A DNA stretch of 64,000 bases from Nocardioides turkmenicus. Its GTDB lineage: Bacteria; Actinomycetota; Actinomycetes; Propionibacteriales; Nocardioidaceae. How positions within the stretch are numbered: position 1 is the first letter of the stretch; every line of letters begins with the position of its first letter. A program made the position numbers and the translations under genes. The notes below the pieces were generated by a model that searched no databases, was not told the DNA's origin, and saw only the letters and a program-made list of their open reading frames with translations. Below are positions 17,436 to 25,191 of this stretch, one piece after another. The stretch lies in the NCBI RefSeq assembly GCF_011045035.1, contig NZ_JAALAA010000002.1:248001-312000 (forward strand), written 5' to 3'.

Positions 17436-18359
17436 TCAGGCTCGGCGGGAGGCCAGGGCGTCGACGGCGTCGCGGGCGGTGGCGGCGATGGCGAGATCGA
17501 CGTCGTTCTGGATCCGGGCGGTGCGGTCGGAGTCGGTGAGCACGGCGATGGCGACCCGGCCGCCGGGGTGGGTGACGACGGCGATCTCGTGGCGAAGGGT
17601 GAGGAAACCGCCGGTCTTGCCGGCGAGCTGGATGTCGTCGGCGAGGAGCTCGGCGGCGATCCGGTGGGTGAAGACCTGCTTGCCCATCAGCCGGCGCACC
17701 ATCTCGGTGGCCTCCGGCTTGGCGACCTCGTCACGCCAGACCCGCTCGAGCAGGTCGACGCAGGCGCGCGGCGAGCCGACCGTGGCACGCTCGACGTCGA
17801 GAGAGTCGATGACGTGCCGCCCGCCCGGGCGCCGGCCCTCGACCGCGAGCTGGGTGGCGAGGGCGAAGTCGTGCCCGGCGACGCGGGTGGCGTAGTCGTA
17901 CATCGGCTGCATCCGGTGCCGCACCCGCAGCCCCTCCACGCCCCACTCGGCGAGCTGCTCGTCGACCTCGCGCGGCGGGACCATCGCGAAGAGCGCGTCC
18001 GCGGCGGCGTTGTCGCTGAGGGCGAGCATCATCAGCATCAGGTCGGCGACCGAGCAGGTCGCATCGTGGGTGAAGGCCGAGATGCCGTACGGCCCGTAGC
18101 TCCGCTCCGCCGCGGGCAGCGTCACCATCGTGGCGCCGTCGATCTCGCCGCGGGCGATCCGGTCCGCGACGACCAGCGCGAGGGGCACCTTGGCCACCGA
18201 GGCCAAAGGCATCGGCCTGTCGACGCCGACGCCGACCTCCAGGCCGGTGTCGATGTCGCGGGCCAGGAACTCGGCCCGGACCCGGAGGTCCCGGAAGCGC
18301 TCGGCGGCGACCTCGGCGAGGTCGATCAGGCCTCGGTCGCTGCCGACCAGCGGGCTCAT
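17436..18359 (-). CDS. Class A beta-lactamase-related serine hydrolase
   Basis: A 307-residue protein without a signal peptide. It has the penicillin-binding Ser-x-x-Lys motif as S54-VA-K57, SDN at 115-117 and KTG at 248-250 (LAGKTGGF), so the active-site Ser/Lys frame is complete. The Glu166-type residue is not obvious, so beta-lactam hydrolysis is uncertain; a cytoplasmic esterase or peptidase role is possible. Its ATG overlaps the stop of the upstream LysR gene by one base (TGATG), implying translational coupling. A true class A enzyme lies on the other side of the LysR gene. Confidence 0.85.
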   Translation of the reverse strand: MSPLVGSDRGLIDLAEVAAERFRDLRVRAEFLARDIDTGLEVGVGVDRPMPLASVAKVPLALVVADRIARGEIDGATMVTLPAAERSYGPYGISAFTHDATCSVADLMLMMLALSDNAAADALFAMVPPREVDEQLAEWGVEGLRVRHRMQPMYDYATRVAGHDFALATQLAVEGRRPGGRHVIDSLDVERATVGSPRACVDLLERVWRDEVAKPEATEMVRRLMGKQVFTHRIAAELLADDIQLAGKTGGFLTLRHEIAVVTHPGGRVAIAVLTDSDRTARIQNDVDLAIAATARDAVDALASRRA

Positions 18360-19258
18360 CAGGCACCTGCTTCCGAGGCGCCGACGCACGCCCCGAGCAG
18401 GGCGAGCGCCTGCTCGCGCACCGGACCCTCGGCCAGCGGCCCGGGGACCGGCGGCTGCTCCACCAGCCGGTGGCCGCGGCGTACCGGGTCGATGAAGGGC
18501 GACCAGCTCAACCCGTACGTCACCGCCTCGTGCCGAGCGCAGACCAAGGTGCCGCGGCCCGCCAAGGCCTCGGCCGCCGCGAGCCGGTGCGGCGCGCGGC
18601 GCAGGGCGGTCGGCCCGATGCCCGCCCGGTCGGCCTGCCGTCGCAGGCGGTCGCCGGGATCGTCGAGGTCTCGCGGGAGGGCCAGGAGCTGCGTACGGGC
18701 TCCGCCTCGGCGGGGGCGGAGCGAGCTCAAGGACACCCTCTGCTCGGTGGCGGCGGTGACGGCGGCGGTGACGGCGGCGGTGACGGCGGCGGTGGGGGCG
18801 GTCGCGGCGCCGAGCGGGGTGACCCAGGTGGCCGCGTCGGGGTCGCACGGCTCGACCGTCCAGGCCGCCGACTCCGGGGGCGCGTCGGTCGTGGTCGCGA
18901 GGCGTACGTCGACGCCTTCCTTCTCCAGCAGTGCGACCAACGCGGCGAGCGGGGCGGGGTCGCAGCCGGACGGCACCGCGACCACAAAGGGCTCACGCTC
19001 GTGCCGGCGGATGCTGCGCAGCAGATGGTCCGCCTGATCGATCAGGTGGCGGGCGCGCGGCAGCAGCGCGGCACCGGCCGGGGTGAGCGCGATCTGGCGC
19101 CGGGAGCGGTCGAGCAGCTCCACGCCGAGCTCGCGCTCGAGGGCCCGCAGCCGGCGGCTGAGCAGCGGCTGGTCGACGCCCAGCTCCAGGGCGGCCTCGG
19201 AGACGCTCATCTCGTCAGCGACCGCGGTGAAGCCGCGCAGGTGAAGCAGTAGGTCCAC
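18359..19258 (-). CDS. LysR-family regulator of the flanking beta-lactamase-type genes
   Basis: About 299 residues. The N-terminal winged HTH (about 1-60, VSEAALELGVDQPLLSRRLRALE) is standard. The effector half is shorter and less canonical than usual and contains an (AAVT) repeat encoded by a 12-bp tandem repeat. The GTG at 19258 aligns with normal LysR starts; an in-frame GTG at 19288 would add ten residues. It is divergent from the class A beta-lactamase at 19366 and coupled to the serine hydrolase at 17436, so AmpR/BlaA-like control of both is inferred. Confidence 0.83.
   Translation of the reverse strand: MDLLLHLRGFTAVADEMSVSEAALELGVDQPLLSRRLRALERELGVELLDRSRRQIALTPAGAALLPRARHLIDQADHLLRSIRRHEREPFVVAVPSGCDPAPLAALVALLEKEGVDVRLATTTDAPPESAAWTVEPCDPDAATWVTPLGAATAPTAAVTAAVTAAVTAATEQRVSLSSLRPRRGGARTQLLALPRDLDDPGDRLRRQADRAGIGPTALRRAPHRLAAAEALAGRGTLVCARHEAVTYGLSWSPFIDPVRRGHRLVEQPPVPGPLAEGPVREQALALLGACVGASEAGA
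18749..18795. repeat. 12-bp tandem repeat inside the LysR gene
   Basis: The unit GGCGGCGGTGAC occurs three times perfectly (18749-18784) and a fourth time almost completely (18785-18795). The period is a multiple of three, so copy changes keep the reading frame and alter only the number of AAVT peptide units in the effector domain. Confidence 0.9.
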
Positions 19259-19365
19259 GCGTACAGGATGGCTGATCGGCCACAGCACGTCCCATGTCAG
19301 CGATGCATACGTCCATGCCGGATCGTCCTTGGACGCCGTCGCCGCGGCAGCGTCACGATGCCTGC
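19259..19365. promoter_or_regulatory. Divergent lysR/bla control region
   Basis: This 107-bp gap separates the divergent LysR and beta-lactamase genes. GCAT (19305-19308) and ATGC (19315-19318) flank six bases and form a small palindrome suitable as part of a LysR site. CACGAT, 7 nt before the ATG at 19366, could act as a leaderless -10. Confidence 0.5.
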
Positions 19366-20244
19366 ATGACTCACCCGATCCTCAGCCGTCGCACCCTCCT
19401 GGGCGGAGCCGTCACCGCCGCCGCCGTCGCCGCCGCCGGAGCCGCCAGCCCCGCTGCGTACGCCACCGACCACCCCTCGATCGCCGCTCTGGAGCAGACG
19501 CACCAGCGTCGCCTCGGCGTCTGGGCGAAGAACATGCGGACCGGACGCGTCATCGAGCACCGTGCCGACGAGCGCTTCCCGATGCTGTCGACCTTCAAGA
19601 CGCTGCTCACGGCGGCGATCCTGCGTGACCTGCCCGCGCGTACGCTCCAGCAGCGTCTGACCTGGGACGCCGCCGACGTCGTCGTCAACTCCCCGGTCAC
19701 CTCGGTCACGACGCGCAACGGCCTGACCGTGGCGCAGCTCGCCGAGGCGACGATGACGCGCTCCGACAACACCGCGGCCAACGAGCTGCTCCACCTGATC
19801 GGCGGCCCCGCTGGGGTCACCCGGTTCGCCCGGTCGCTCGGCGACACCGTCAGCCGGCTCGACCGCTGGGAGCCCGACCTCAACAGTGCGATCCCGGGCG
19901 ACCCGCGCGACACCACCTCGCCGCGCGCGATCGCGCAGACGTACACCAAGCTGGTGCTCGGCGACGCCCTCGACCGCGGCGACCGCGACCAGCTGATCAC
20001 CTGGATGCTGGCCAACCAGTCGACCGTCACCCGGTTCGGTGCCGGCGTCCCGGCCGGCTGGCGGCTCGCCGACAAGACCGGCGGCGGCGACTACGCCTCC
20101 CGCAACGACGTCGGGGTCACCTGGACCCCCGACGGCGCCCCGATCGTCATCGCCGCCCTCACCCGCTCCGACGACCCCACGGCTGCGCCGCTCGACAAGC
20201 CGCTCGAGGACATCGCGGCGACCGTCTGCGCGGAGCTCGGCTGA
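19366..20244 (+). CDS. Class A beta-lactamase, Tat-exported
   Basis: A 292-residue enzyme. The N-terminus SRRTLLGG followed by an Ala-rich stretch is a twin-arginine signal, with cleavage near AYA (about residue 33). All class A motifs are present: S75-TF-K78, S133-D-N135, E169 in RWEPDLN with N173, and K237-T-G followed by GGDY. It should hydrolyse penicillin-type beta-lactams in or beyond the cell wall. The start at 19366 places the Tat motif at the N-terminus. The divergent LysR is the likely inducer-sensing regulator. A 71-bp palindromic repeat follows 14 bp after its stop. Confidence 0.95.
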   Translation: MTHPILSRRTLLGGAVTAAAVAAAGAASPAAYATDHPSIAALEQTHQRRLGVWAKNMRTGRVIEHRADERFPMLSTFKTLLTAAILRDLPARTLQQRLTWDAADVVVNSPVTSVTTRNGLTVAQLAEATMTRSDNTAANELLHLIGGPAGVTRFARSLGDTVSRLDRWEPDLNSAIPGDPRDTTSPRAIAQTYTKLVLGDALDRGDRDQLITWMLANQSTVTRFGAGVPAGWRLADKTGGGDYASRNDVGVTWTPDGAPIVIAALTRSDDPTAAPLDKPLEDIAATVCAELG

Positions 20245-20258
20245 CTCGCCGCGCGAGC

Positions 20259-20329
20259 TGTAACACGTCGTTCGTAACTCTTCTCGCCCTATCAGAGCGA
20301 CCGGATAGTGCAACGAACGACGTGTTACA
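20259..20329. repeat. 71-bp palindromic element, copy 1
   Basis: Perfect inverted 17-bp arms (TGTAACACGTCGTTCGT and its complement) enclose a 37-bp core. It sits between the convergent bla and SDR genes. The core shares CTCGCCC and CGGATAGTGCA with copy 2. There is no poly-T tract and no obvious target-site duplication. Confidence 0.93.
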
Positions 20330-20346
20330 CGTGCGGCGGTCGGGCA

Positions 20347-21228
20347 TCAGGCTCCGTACACCTTCTCCGGAACCGGCGCCTGCGCGAGCAGCTTGCGGAG
20401 CGCCGGACCGACCTCGGCGGCATTCCAGCGTGCGCCGGCGTCGGCGGAGGGGCCGTGGGCCCACCCGTTCTCGACGGTCATCTGCGGACCGTCGATCTCG
20501 ATGACCCGCCCGGTGACGTCGCGGGCGTCCTCGGAGGCGAGCCAGGCGACGACCGGCGAGTTGTCCTCGGGAAGCGCCATCGCGGAGGTGTCGAAGGCGC
20601 CTTCGGTCATCCGGGTCTTCGCGACCGGCGCGATCGCGTTGACGGTGACGCCGTAGCGCGCCATCTCGGCGGCGGCGACGAGGGTGAGGCCGGCGATCCC
20701 GGCCTTGGCGGCGGAGTAGGTGCCCTGCCCGATCGAACCCTGCAGGCCCGCGCCCGAGGAGGTGTTGATGACCCGGGCCTCCCGCTGCCGCCCGGCCTTC
20801 GACTCCGCGCGCCAGTACGCACCCGCGTGCCGCAGCGTCGCGAAGTGGCCTTTCAGGTGCACCCGGATGACCGCGTCCCACTCCTCCTCGGAGGTGTTGA
20901 CGAGCATCCGGTCGCGTACGAAGCCGGCGTTGTTGACGAGGATGTCCAGACCTCCGTACGTCTCGACCGCCTGTCGCACCATCGCCTCCGCCGCCGCGAA
21001 GTCGGCGACGTCGGCGGCGTTGGCGACCGCCTCCCCACCTGCGGCGACGATCTCGGCGACGACCTGGTCCGCGGGCGACTCGCCGGTGCCCTCGCCCGCG
21101 AGCGAGACGCCGAAGTCGTTGACGACCACCTTCGCGCCGTGGCGGGCCAGCTCGAGCGCGTGCGCCCGGCCGATCCCCCGCCCCGCTCCGGTGACGATCG
21201 CGATCCGGCCGTCCAAGAGTCCGGTCAT
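20347..21228 (-). CDS. Short-chain dehydrogenase of the steroid regulon (Rv3548c-like)
   Basis: A 293-residue SDR with the cofactor motif TGAGRGIG at about 12-19, NNAG, catalytic Ser in NTSSGAG and Tyr-x-x-x-Lys in YSAAKAG. The extended sequence, including RDRMLVNTSEEEWDAV and the closing VYGA, is that of Mycobacterium Rv3548c, a KstR2-regulon enzyme presumed to oxidise a hydroxyacyl-CoA in ring C/D breakdown. Start at 21228 has GGGAG upstream. It is divergent from echA20 across two tandem KstR2-like sites. Confidence 0.85.
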   Translation of the reverse strand: MTGLLDGRIAIVTGAGRGIGRAHALELARHGAKVVVNDFGVSLAGEGTGESPADQVVAEIVAAGGEAVANAADVADFAAAEAMVRQAVETYGGLDILVNNAGFVRDRMLVNTSEEEWDAVIRVHLKGHFATLRHAGAYWRAESKAGRQREARVINTSSGAGLQGSIGQGTYSAAKAGIAGLTLVAAAEMARYGVTVNAIAPVAKTRMTEGAFDTSAMALPEDNSPVVAWLASEDARDVTGRVIEIDGPQMTVENGWAHGPSADAGARWNAAEVGPALRKLLAQAPVPEKVYGA

Positions 21229-21274
21229 GTGAGTGCTCCCTGCGTCGATACGTACGTCGGTCTTGCCAGCGTGA

Positions 21275-21312
21275 ACCAAGCAACTGCTAGGCTACCAAGC
21301 AATCGCTAGGTT
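21275..21312. promoter_or_regulatory. Two adjacent KstR2 operators
   Basis: ACCAAGCAACTGCTAGGCT (21275-21293) and ACCAAGCAATCGCTAGGTT (21294-21312) are directly abutted 19-bp sites. They match the ACCAAGCA..TGCTTGGT type of KstR2 operator. The TAGGTT at the end of the second site is a good -10 for echA20, so binding would block its promoter. Confidence 0.85.
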
Positions 21313-21340
21313 AGGCAGCACGGATCCGAGGACGGACGGC

Positions 21341-22084
21341 ATGGGCATCTCCACCGAGTTCACCGACGAGCAGATCGCCGTCGTCACGATGAACCACCCA
21401 CCGGTGAACGCGCTGCCGGTCAAGGGCTGGTTCGAGGTCGCCGAGGCGGTCACGACCGCCGCCGAGAACGGCGCCCGGGTCGTGATCCTGCGCGCCGAGG
21501 GCAAGGGCTTCAACGCCGGCGTCGACATCAAGGAGATGCAGGAGATCGAGGGGTTCGAGGGCATCCTCGGCGCCAACCGCGGCTGCTACGCGGCCTTCAA
21601 GGCGATCTACGAGTGCCCGGTCCCGGTCATCGCCGCGGTCAACGGTTTCTGCCTCGGCGGAGGCGTCGGCCTGGTCGGCAACGCGGACACGATCGTCGCC
21701 AGCGACGACGCCTACTTCGGAGTGCCCGAGGTCGACCGCGGAGCCCTCGGCGCCGCCACCCACCTGAGCCGGCTGGTGCCGCAGCACATGCTGCGTACGC
21801 TCTACTTCACCGCCCAGACCATCACCGCCCAGCGCCTCCACGAGCTCGGCTCGGTCCACGCGGTCGTCCCCCGCGACGACCTGGACGACAAGGCCCTCGA
21901 GATCGCCAGGGAGATCGCAAAGAAGGATCCCCAGGTCATCCGCGCCGCCAAGGCCGCGCTCAACGGCATCGACCCGGTCGACGTGAACGCCTCCTACCGC
22001 TTCGAGCAGGGCTTCACCTTCGAGCTCAACCTCGCCGGCGTCGCCGACGAGCGCCGCGACGCCTTCGTGAAGGACGGCAAGTGA
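21341..22084 (+). CDS. echA20: EchA20, ring D-opening CoA hydrolase of steroid catabolism
   Basis: 247 residues, the same length as mycobacterial EchA20, a crotonase-fold enzyme that hydrolyses ring D of the bicyclic HIEC-CoA intermediate. Crotonase oxyanion-hole segments are visible at FNAGVDIKEM and FCLGGGVGLVG, and the C-terminal half keeps FGVPEVDRGALG. ATG has GAGGACGG upstream. It is transcribed away from the SDR gene and toward ipdC, with the two KstR2 sites upstream. Confidence 0.9.
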   Translation: MGISTEFTDEQIAVVTMNHPPVNALPVKGWFEVAEAVTTAAENGARVVILRAEGKGFNAGVDIKEMQEIEGFEGILGANRGCYAAFKAIYECPVPVIAAVNGFCLGGGVGLVGNADTIVASDDAYFGVPEVDRGALGAATHLSRLVPQHMLRTLYFTAQTITAQRLHELGSVHAVVPRDDLDDKALEIAREIAKKDPQVIRAAKAALNGIDPVDVNASYRFEQGFTFELNLAGVADERRDAFVKDGK

Positions 22085-22085
22085 T

Positions 22086-22290
22086 GCCGACCCGGCGCAA
22101 CTGTCCCAAGATCTCATGCCGAGTCGGCGCTTCTGCCCCGCGCCCCGGCGTCGAGTCGGCGCGTCTGTCCCAGCCCCACACGCCGACGCGAGCTGATTTC
22201 CCGAGACAGTTGCGCCGGCTCGAGCCACCACGCTGGAACACTTGCGCCGACTCGGCGCGATTTTTCGGGACAGAAGCGCCGAGTCGGCGC
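22086..22290. repeat. Cluster of GCCGAGTCGGCGC-type repeats upstream of ipdC
   Basis: Five to six degenerate copies of a roughly 22-bp unit, core GCCGAGTCGGCGC followed by N2-CTGTCCC, occur here. Direct copies begin near 22086, 22118 and 22150, an inverted copy spans 22200-22225, and a head-to-head pair lies at 22245-22290. The pair can form a hairpin around CGATTTTTCGGG. The cluster fills the 223-bp gap between echA20 and ipdC. Confidence 0.75.
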
Positions 22291-22307
22291 AGGAGCGAGG
22301 AGCTCTC

Positions 22308-23378
22308 GTGACCACATCACCGACATTCCGTACGCCGCTGACCGAGCTGACCGGCGTCGACCACCCGATCGTGCAGACCGGCATGGGCTGGGTCGCCGGC
22401 CCGCGCCTGGTCTCCGCGACAGCCAACGCAGGCGCCCTCGGCATCCTGGCGTCGGCGACGATGACCCTCGATGAGCTCGAGAAGGCGATCGTCGAGGTCA
22501 AGGGCCGCACCGACAAGCCGTTCGGCGTGAACCTCCGCGCCGACGCCTCGGACGCCCCCGACCGATGTCGGCTCCTCATCGACCACGACGTCAAGGTCGC
22601 GAGCTTCGCCCTCGCGCCCAAGCCCGAGCTGATCAGCACGCTCAAGGAACACGACATCGTCGTGATGCCCTCGATCGGCGCGGCCAAGCACGCCAAGAAG
22701 GTGGCGAGCTGGGGCGCCGACATGGTGATGATCCAGGGCGGCGAGGGCGGCGGCCACACCGGCACGGTCCCGACCACCCTGCTCCTCCCCAGCGTCCTCG
22801 ACGCCGTCGACATCCCGGTCGTCGCCGCGGGCGGCTTCTTCGACGGCCGCGGACTGGCCGCGGCCCTCTCCTACGGCGCGGCCGGCATCGGCATGGGCAC
22901 GCGGTTCCTGCTCACCGCCGACTCGGCGGTCCCCGAGGACGTACGGAAGCGATATCTGAGCTTCGGGCTCGACGGCACCGTCGTGACCACGAAGGCCGAC
23001 GGCATGCCTCACCGTGTGCTGCGCACCGAGTTCATCGACACCCTCGAGAAGGAGGGCGTCACCGCGAAGCTGCTCCGCACGATCAAGCGGACACGACAGT
23101 TCAAGGAGATGTCCGGCCTCCCCTGGCGGACACTCGTCAAGGACGGCCGGAACATGGTCCACGGCGGCGACCGCACCTGGGCCGAGGTCGTCCTCGCCGC
23201 CAACACCCCGATGCTGCTGCGCGCCGGGCTCGTCGAGGGCGACACGAACGCCGGGATGCTCTCCAGCGGCCAGGTCGTCGGTCTCCTCGACGACCTCCCC
23301 ACCTGCGAGGAACTCGTCGACCGCATCGTGACCCAGGCCGTGGACCGCCTCAAACATGTGGACGCGACCCTGGCCTGA
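22308..23378 (+). CDS. ipdC: IpdC, nitronate monooxygenase-family flavoenzyme of the HIP pathway
   Basis: 356 residues, matching IpdC (Rv3553). It is a TIM-barrel flavoprotein of the 2-nitropropane dioxygenase family, with the FMN-phosphate segment GGFFDGRGLAAALSYGAAG and the GGEGGGHTG loop. In steroid degradation it oxidises 5-OH-HIC-CoA to give HIEC-CoA, the EchA20 substrate. The GTG at 22308 is preceded by GAGGAG; an in-frame start at 22242 lies in repeat sequence. It directly follows echA20 after the repeat cluster. Confidence 0.88.
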   Translation: MTTSPTFRTPLTELTGVDHPIVQTGMGWVAGPRLVSATANAGALGILASATMTLDELEKAIVEVKGRTDKPFGVNLRADASDAPDRCRLLIDHDVKVASFALAPKPELISTLKEHDIVVMPSIGAAKHAKKVASWGADMVMIQGGEGGGHTGTVPTTLLLPSVLDAVDIPVVAAGGFFDGRGLAAALSYGAAGIGMGTRFLLTADSAVPEDVRKRYLSFGLDGTVVTTKADGMPHRVLRTEFIDTLEKEGVTAKLLRTIKRTRQFKEMSGLPWRTLVKDGRNMVHGGDRTWAEVVLAANTPMLLRAGLVEGDTNAGMLSSGQVVGLLDDLPTCEELVDRIVTQAVDRLKHVDATLA

Positions 23379-23394
23379 CCATCAGGCTGGCCCC

Positions 23395-23964
23395 ATGACG
23401 ATCGAGGTTCGCCCGGCGACCGTGTTCGAGGACGTACGCACCCTGGTCGGCCCCAAGCGCCCCGACGCCAGCGTCTGCTGGTGCCTGAGCTACCGGATCC
23501 CGTCGAAGCTCAACAACGAGCTGCACGGTCCGGAGCGCGGCGAATACGTCCGTACGCTGCTCGAGCAGGGGCCGCTGGGCGTGCTCGCCTACGACGGCGA
23601 CGAGCCCGTCGGGTGGGCCGCGATCGCACCCCGGGCCGACACCTCCTTCGCCCGCAACCGCAAGATCCCGCACGTCGACGACCTTCCGGTCTGGTCGCTG
23701 TGGTGCATCCGGGTCCGCCCGGGCCATCGCGGCCAGGGCATCTCGCACGCGCTCATCGAGGGCGCCGTCGACTTCGCCCGAGAGCACGGCGCTCCCGCCG
23801 TCGAGGCCTACCCGCTCGACAACCAGGGCGCCAAGATCGACCAGACCATGGCGTACGCCGGGATCCGCAAGAACTTCGAGGCGGCCGGCTTCACCTGGGC
23901 GGCCGACACGACCTCGGTCCTCGCCGGACACCCGCGCGTCCTGATGCGGCGCGAGCTGACCTGA
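23395..23964 (+). CDS. GNAT-family N-acetyltransferase
   Basis: 189 residues. The acetyl-CoA loop is seen as RVRPGHRGQGISHALIEGAV (about 105-124), with the early part of the fold at about 40-100. It begins 17 bp after ipdC and so may be read through from it, but no steroid role is known for this kind of protein. Acceptor substrate unknown. Confidence 0.85.
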   Translation: MTIEVRPATVFEDVRTLVGPKRPDASVCWCLSYRIPSKLNNELHGPERGEYVRTLLEQGPLGVLAYDGDEPVGWAAIAPRADTSFARNRKIPHVDDLPVWSLWCIRVRPGHRGQGISHALIEGAVDFAREHGAPAVEAYPLDNQGAKIDQTMAYAGIRKNFEAAGFTWAADTTSVLAGHPRVLMRRELT

Positions 23965-23999
23965 CCGGCCGGTTGGGCCCGATCGGTAGAGTGTGGGTC

Positions 24000-24287
24000 G
24001 TGAACACCGAGACGAGCCGCGTACGCATCGCGCTCGTCGCGCTTTTCACGCTGATGCTCCCGGCGCTGATGAGCGTCGACCCCGAGCAGGCCTTGCTGAC
24101 CATCGCCGTCTCGACCGCGCTCGCAGCCGTCGCGGTCGGCGCGATCCACAACGTCGGCGCGTTCGCCCTGGTCAGGGCCCATGCGACGGCCCCGAGCGAC
24201 GCCTCCGACGGACCTCGCCACCTCGCCGCCCGGGTCACCGACCCGGTGTGCTCCCCGCGCCGACCGCGCGCTCCTGAGCAGGACTGA
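24000..24287 (+). CDS. Small membrane protein (DUF6412-like) paired with YidC
   Basis: 95 residues with two hydrophobic helices (about 8-24 and 30-56) and a basic C-terminal tail. Small proteins of this kind are commonly found directly before an actinobacterial YidC/Oxa1 gene, and that arrangement holds here. GTG follows TAGAGT by 7 nt, consistent with a leaderless mRNA. The family label is from context and size, not a motif I can prove. Confidence 0.65.
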   Translation: MNTETSRVRIALVALFTLMLPALMSVDPEQALLTIAVSTALAAVAVGAIHNVGAFALVRAHATAPSDASDGPRHLAARVTDPVCSPRRPRAPEQD

Positions 24288-24345
24288 CCCCTCGCCGGCA
24301 CCCGGCGGCCCGTCAGTCCTACCCACTCATCTCAGGAGCACACCC

Positions 24346-25191
24346 ATGTCTGTCCTCGCCCCGTTGTCGCATGCCCTCGCCGCCGTCCTCGCCGGCGCCC
24401 ACCACGTCCTCGCCTTCGCCGGCGACAACGCCAGCTGGCTGCTGGCGATCGCCGCCGTCGTCGTGCTGGTCAGGCTCGTCCTGCTGCCGCTCACGATCCG
24501 AGGCGTACGCCACGCCCACGCCGCCGCCCGTGCCCGCCCGCAGCTCCAGGAGCTGACGAAGAAATACCAGAAGCAGGCCGCCAAGGGCAGCTCGAGCCAG
24601 GCCGACGTCATGGCGATGATGGAGGAGCGGCGCAAGATCAACGAGGAGCACGGCGTACCCCGTTTCGCCATGCTCGCCGCCTTCGCCCAGCTGCCGATCT
24701 TCCTGGCGCTCTACCACCTGCTCTCCGACGTCAGCCGGAGCAACGCGGTCGGCGCGATGAACGACTCACTGGTCGACTCGCTCGGCGCCGCGACCTTCCT
24801 CGGCACGCCGCTCACCGGCCACGGCTACCTCTCCGGCGACACCACCCATCTGGTGATCACCCTCGGCCTCGCCGCCACCGCCGCCGCGGTCAGCTACCTC
24901 AGCCAGCGGCTGTGGGTCCTGCCCAACATGGTGCTCACCGACATGCCCGAGACGATGGTGCGCGTCCAGGAGCTGATGCCCGTCATCTCCGCTGCCGGCA
25001 TGCTCCTCGCCGGCAGCACCGTCCCGCTCGCCCTGCTCGTCTACTGGGTCATCAGCGGCCTGTGGACCGCTGGTCAGGTCGCGGTCGTCCACCGCTGGTT
25101 CCCCACCCCCGGCTCCCCCGCCGCCAAGCGCGCTGCGACGCGGGCCGAGAAACGAGCCGGGAAGCGGGCAGCGCTCACAGCCGCTCGATGA
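24346..25191 (+). CDS. YidC/Oxa1-family membrane insertase (second, actinobacterial type)
   Basis: 281 residues. It has a five-helix YidC core, an early amphipathic basic segment (VRLVLLPLTIRGVRHAHAAARARPQLQELTKKY), FAQLPIFLALYHLL, and a Lys/Arg-rich C-terminal tail (about 255-281) as in ribosome-binding YidC2 forms. It would insert proteins into the membrane. AGGAG precedes ATG at 24346. The gene ends inside the tail of the convergent fadA6 gene (17-bp overlap). Confidence 0.9.
   Translation: MSVLAPLSHALAAVLAGAHHVLAFAGDNASWLLAIAAVVVLVRLVLLPLTIRGVRHAHAAARARPQLQELTKKYQKQAAKGSSSQADVMAMMEERRKINEEHGVPRFAMLAAFAQLPIFLALYHLLSDVSRSNAVGAMNDSLVDSLGAATFLGTPLTGHGYLSGDTTHLVITLGLAATAAAVSYLSQRLWVLPNMVLTDMPETMVRVQELMPVISAAGMLLAGSTVPLALLVYWVISGLWTAGQVAVVHRWFPTPGSPAAKRAATRAEKRAGKRAALTAAR

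Noticed and set aside
14322..19037. A 1571-codon uninterrupted plus-strand reading frame
   Set aside because: It runs in another frame of the acyltransferase gene and then antisense to MFS, serine hydrolase and LysR genes, each with clear domains. Its product is low-complexity Arg/Gly/Ala text typical of GC-rich shadow frames.
22242..22307. An N-terminal extension of IpdC from an upstream start
   Set aside because: The extra 22 codons lie in the repeat cluster, have no ribosome site and exceed the normal IpdC length; the GTG at 22308 has GAGGAG upstream.
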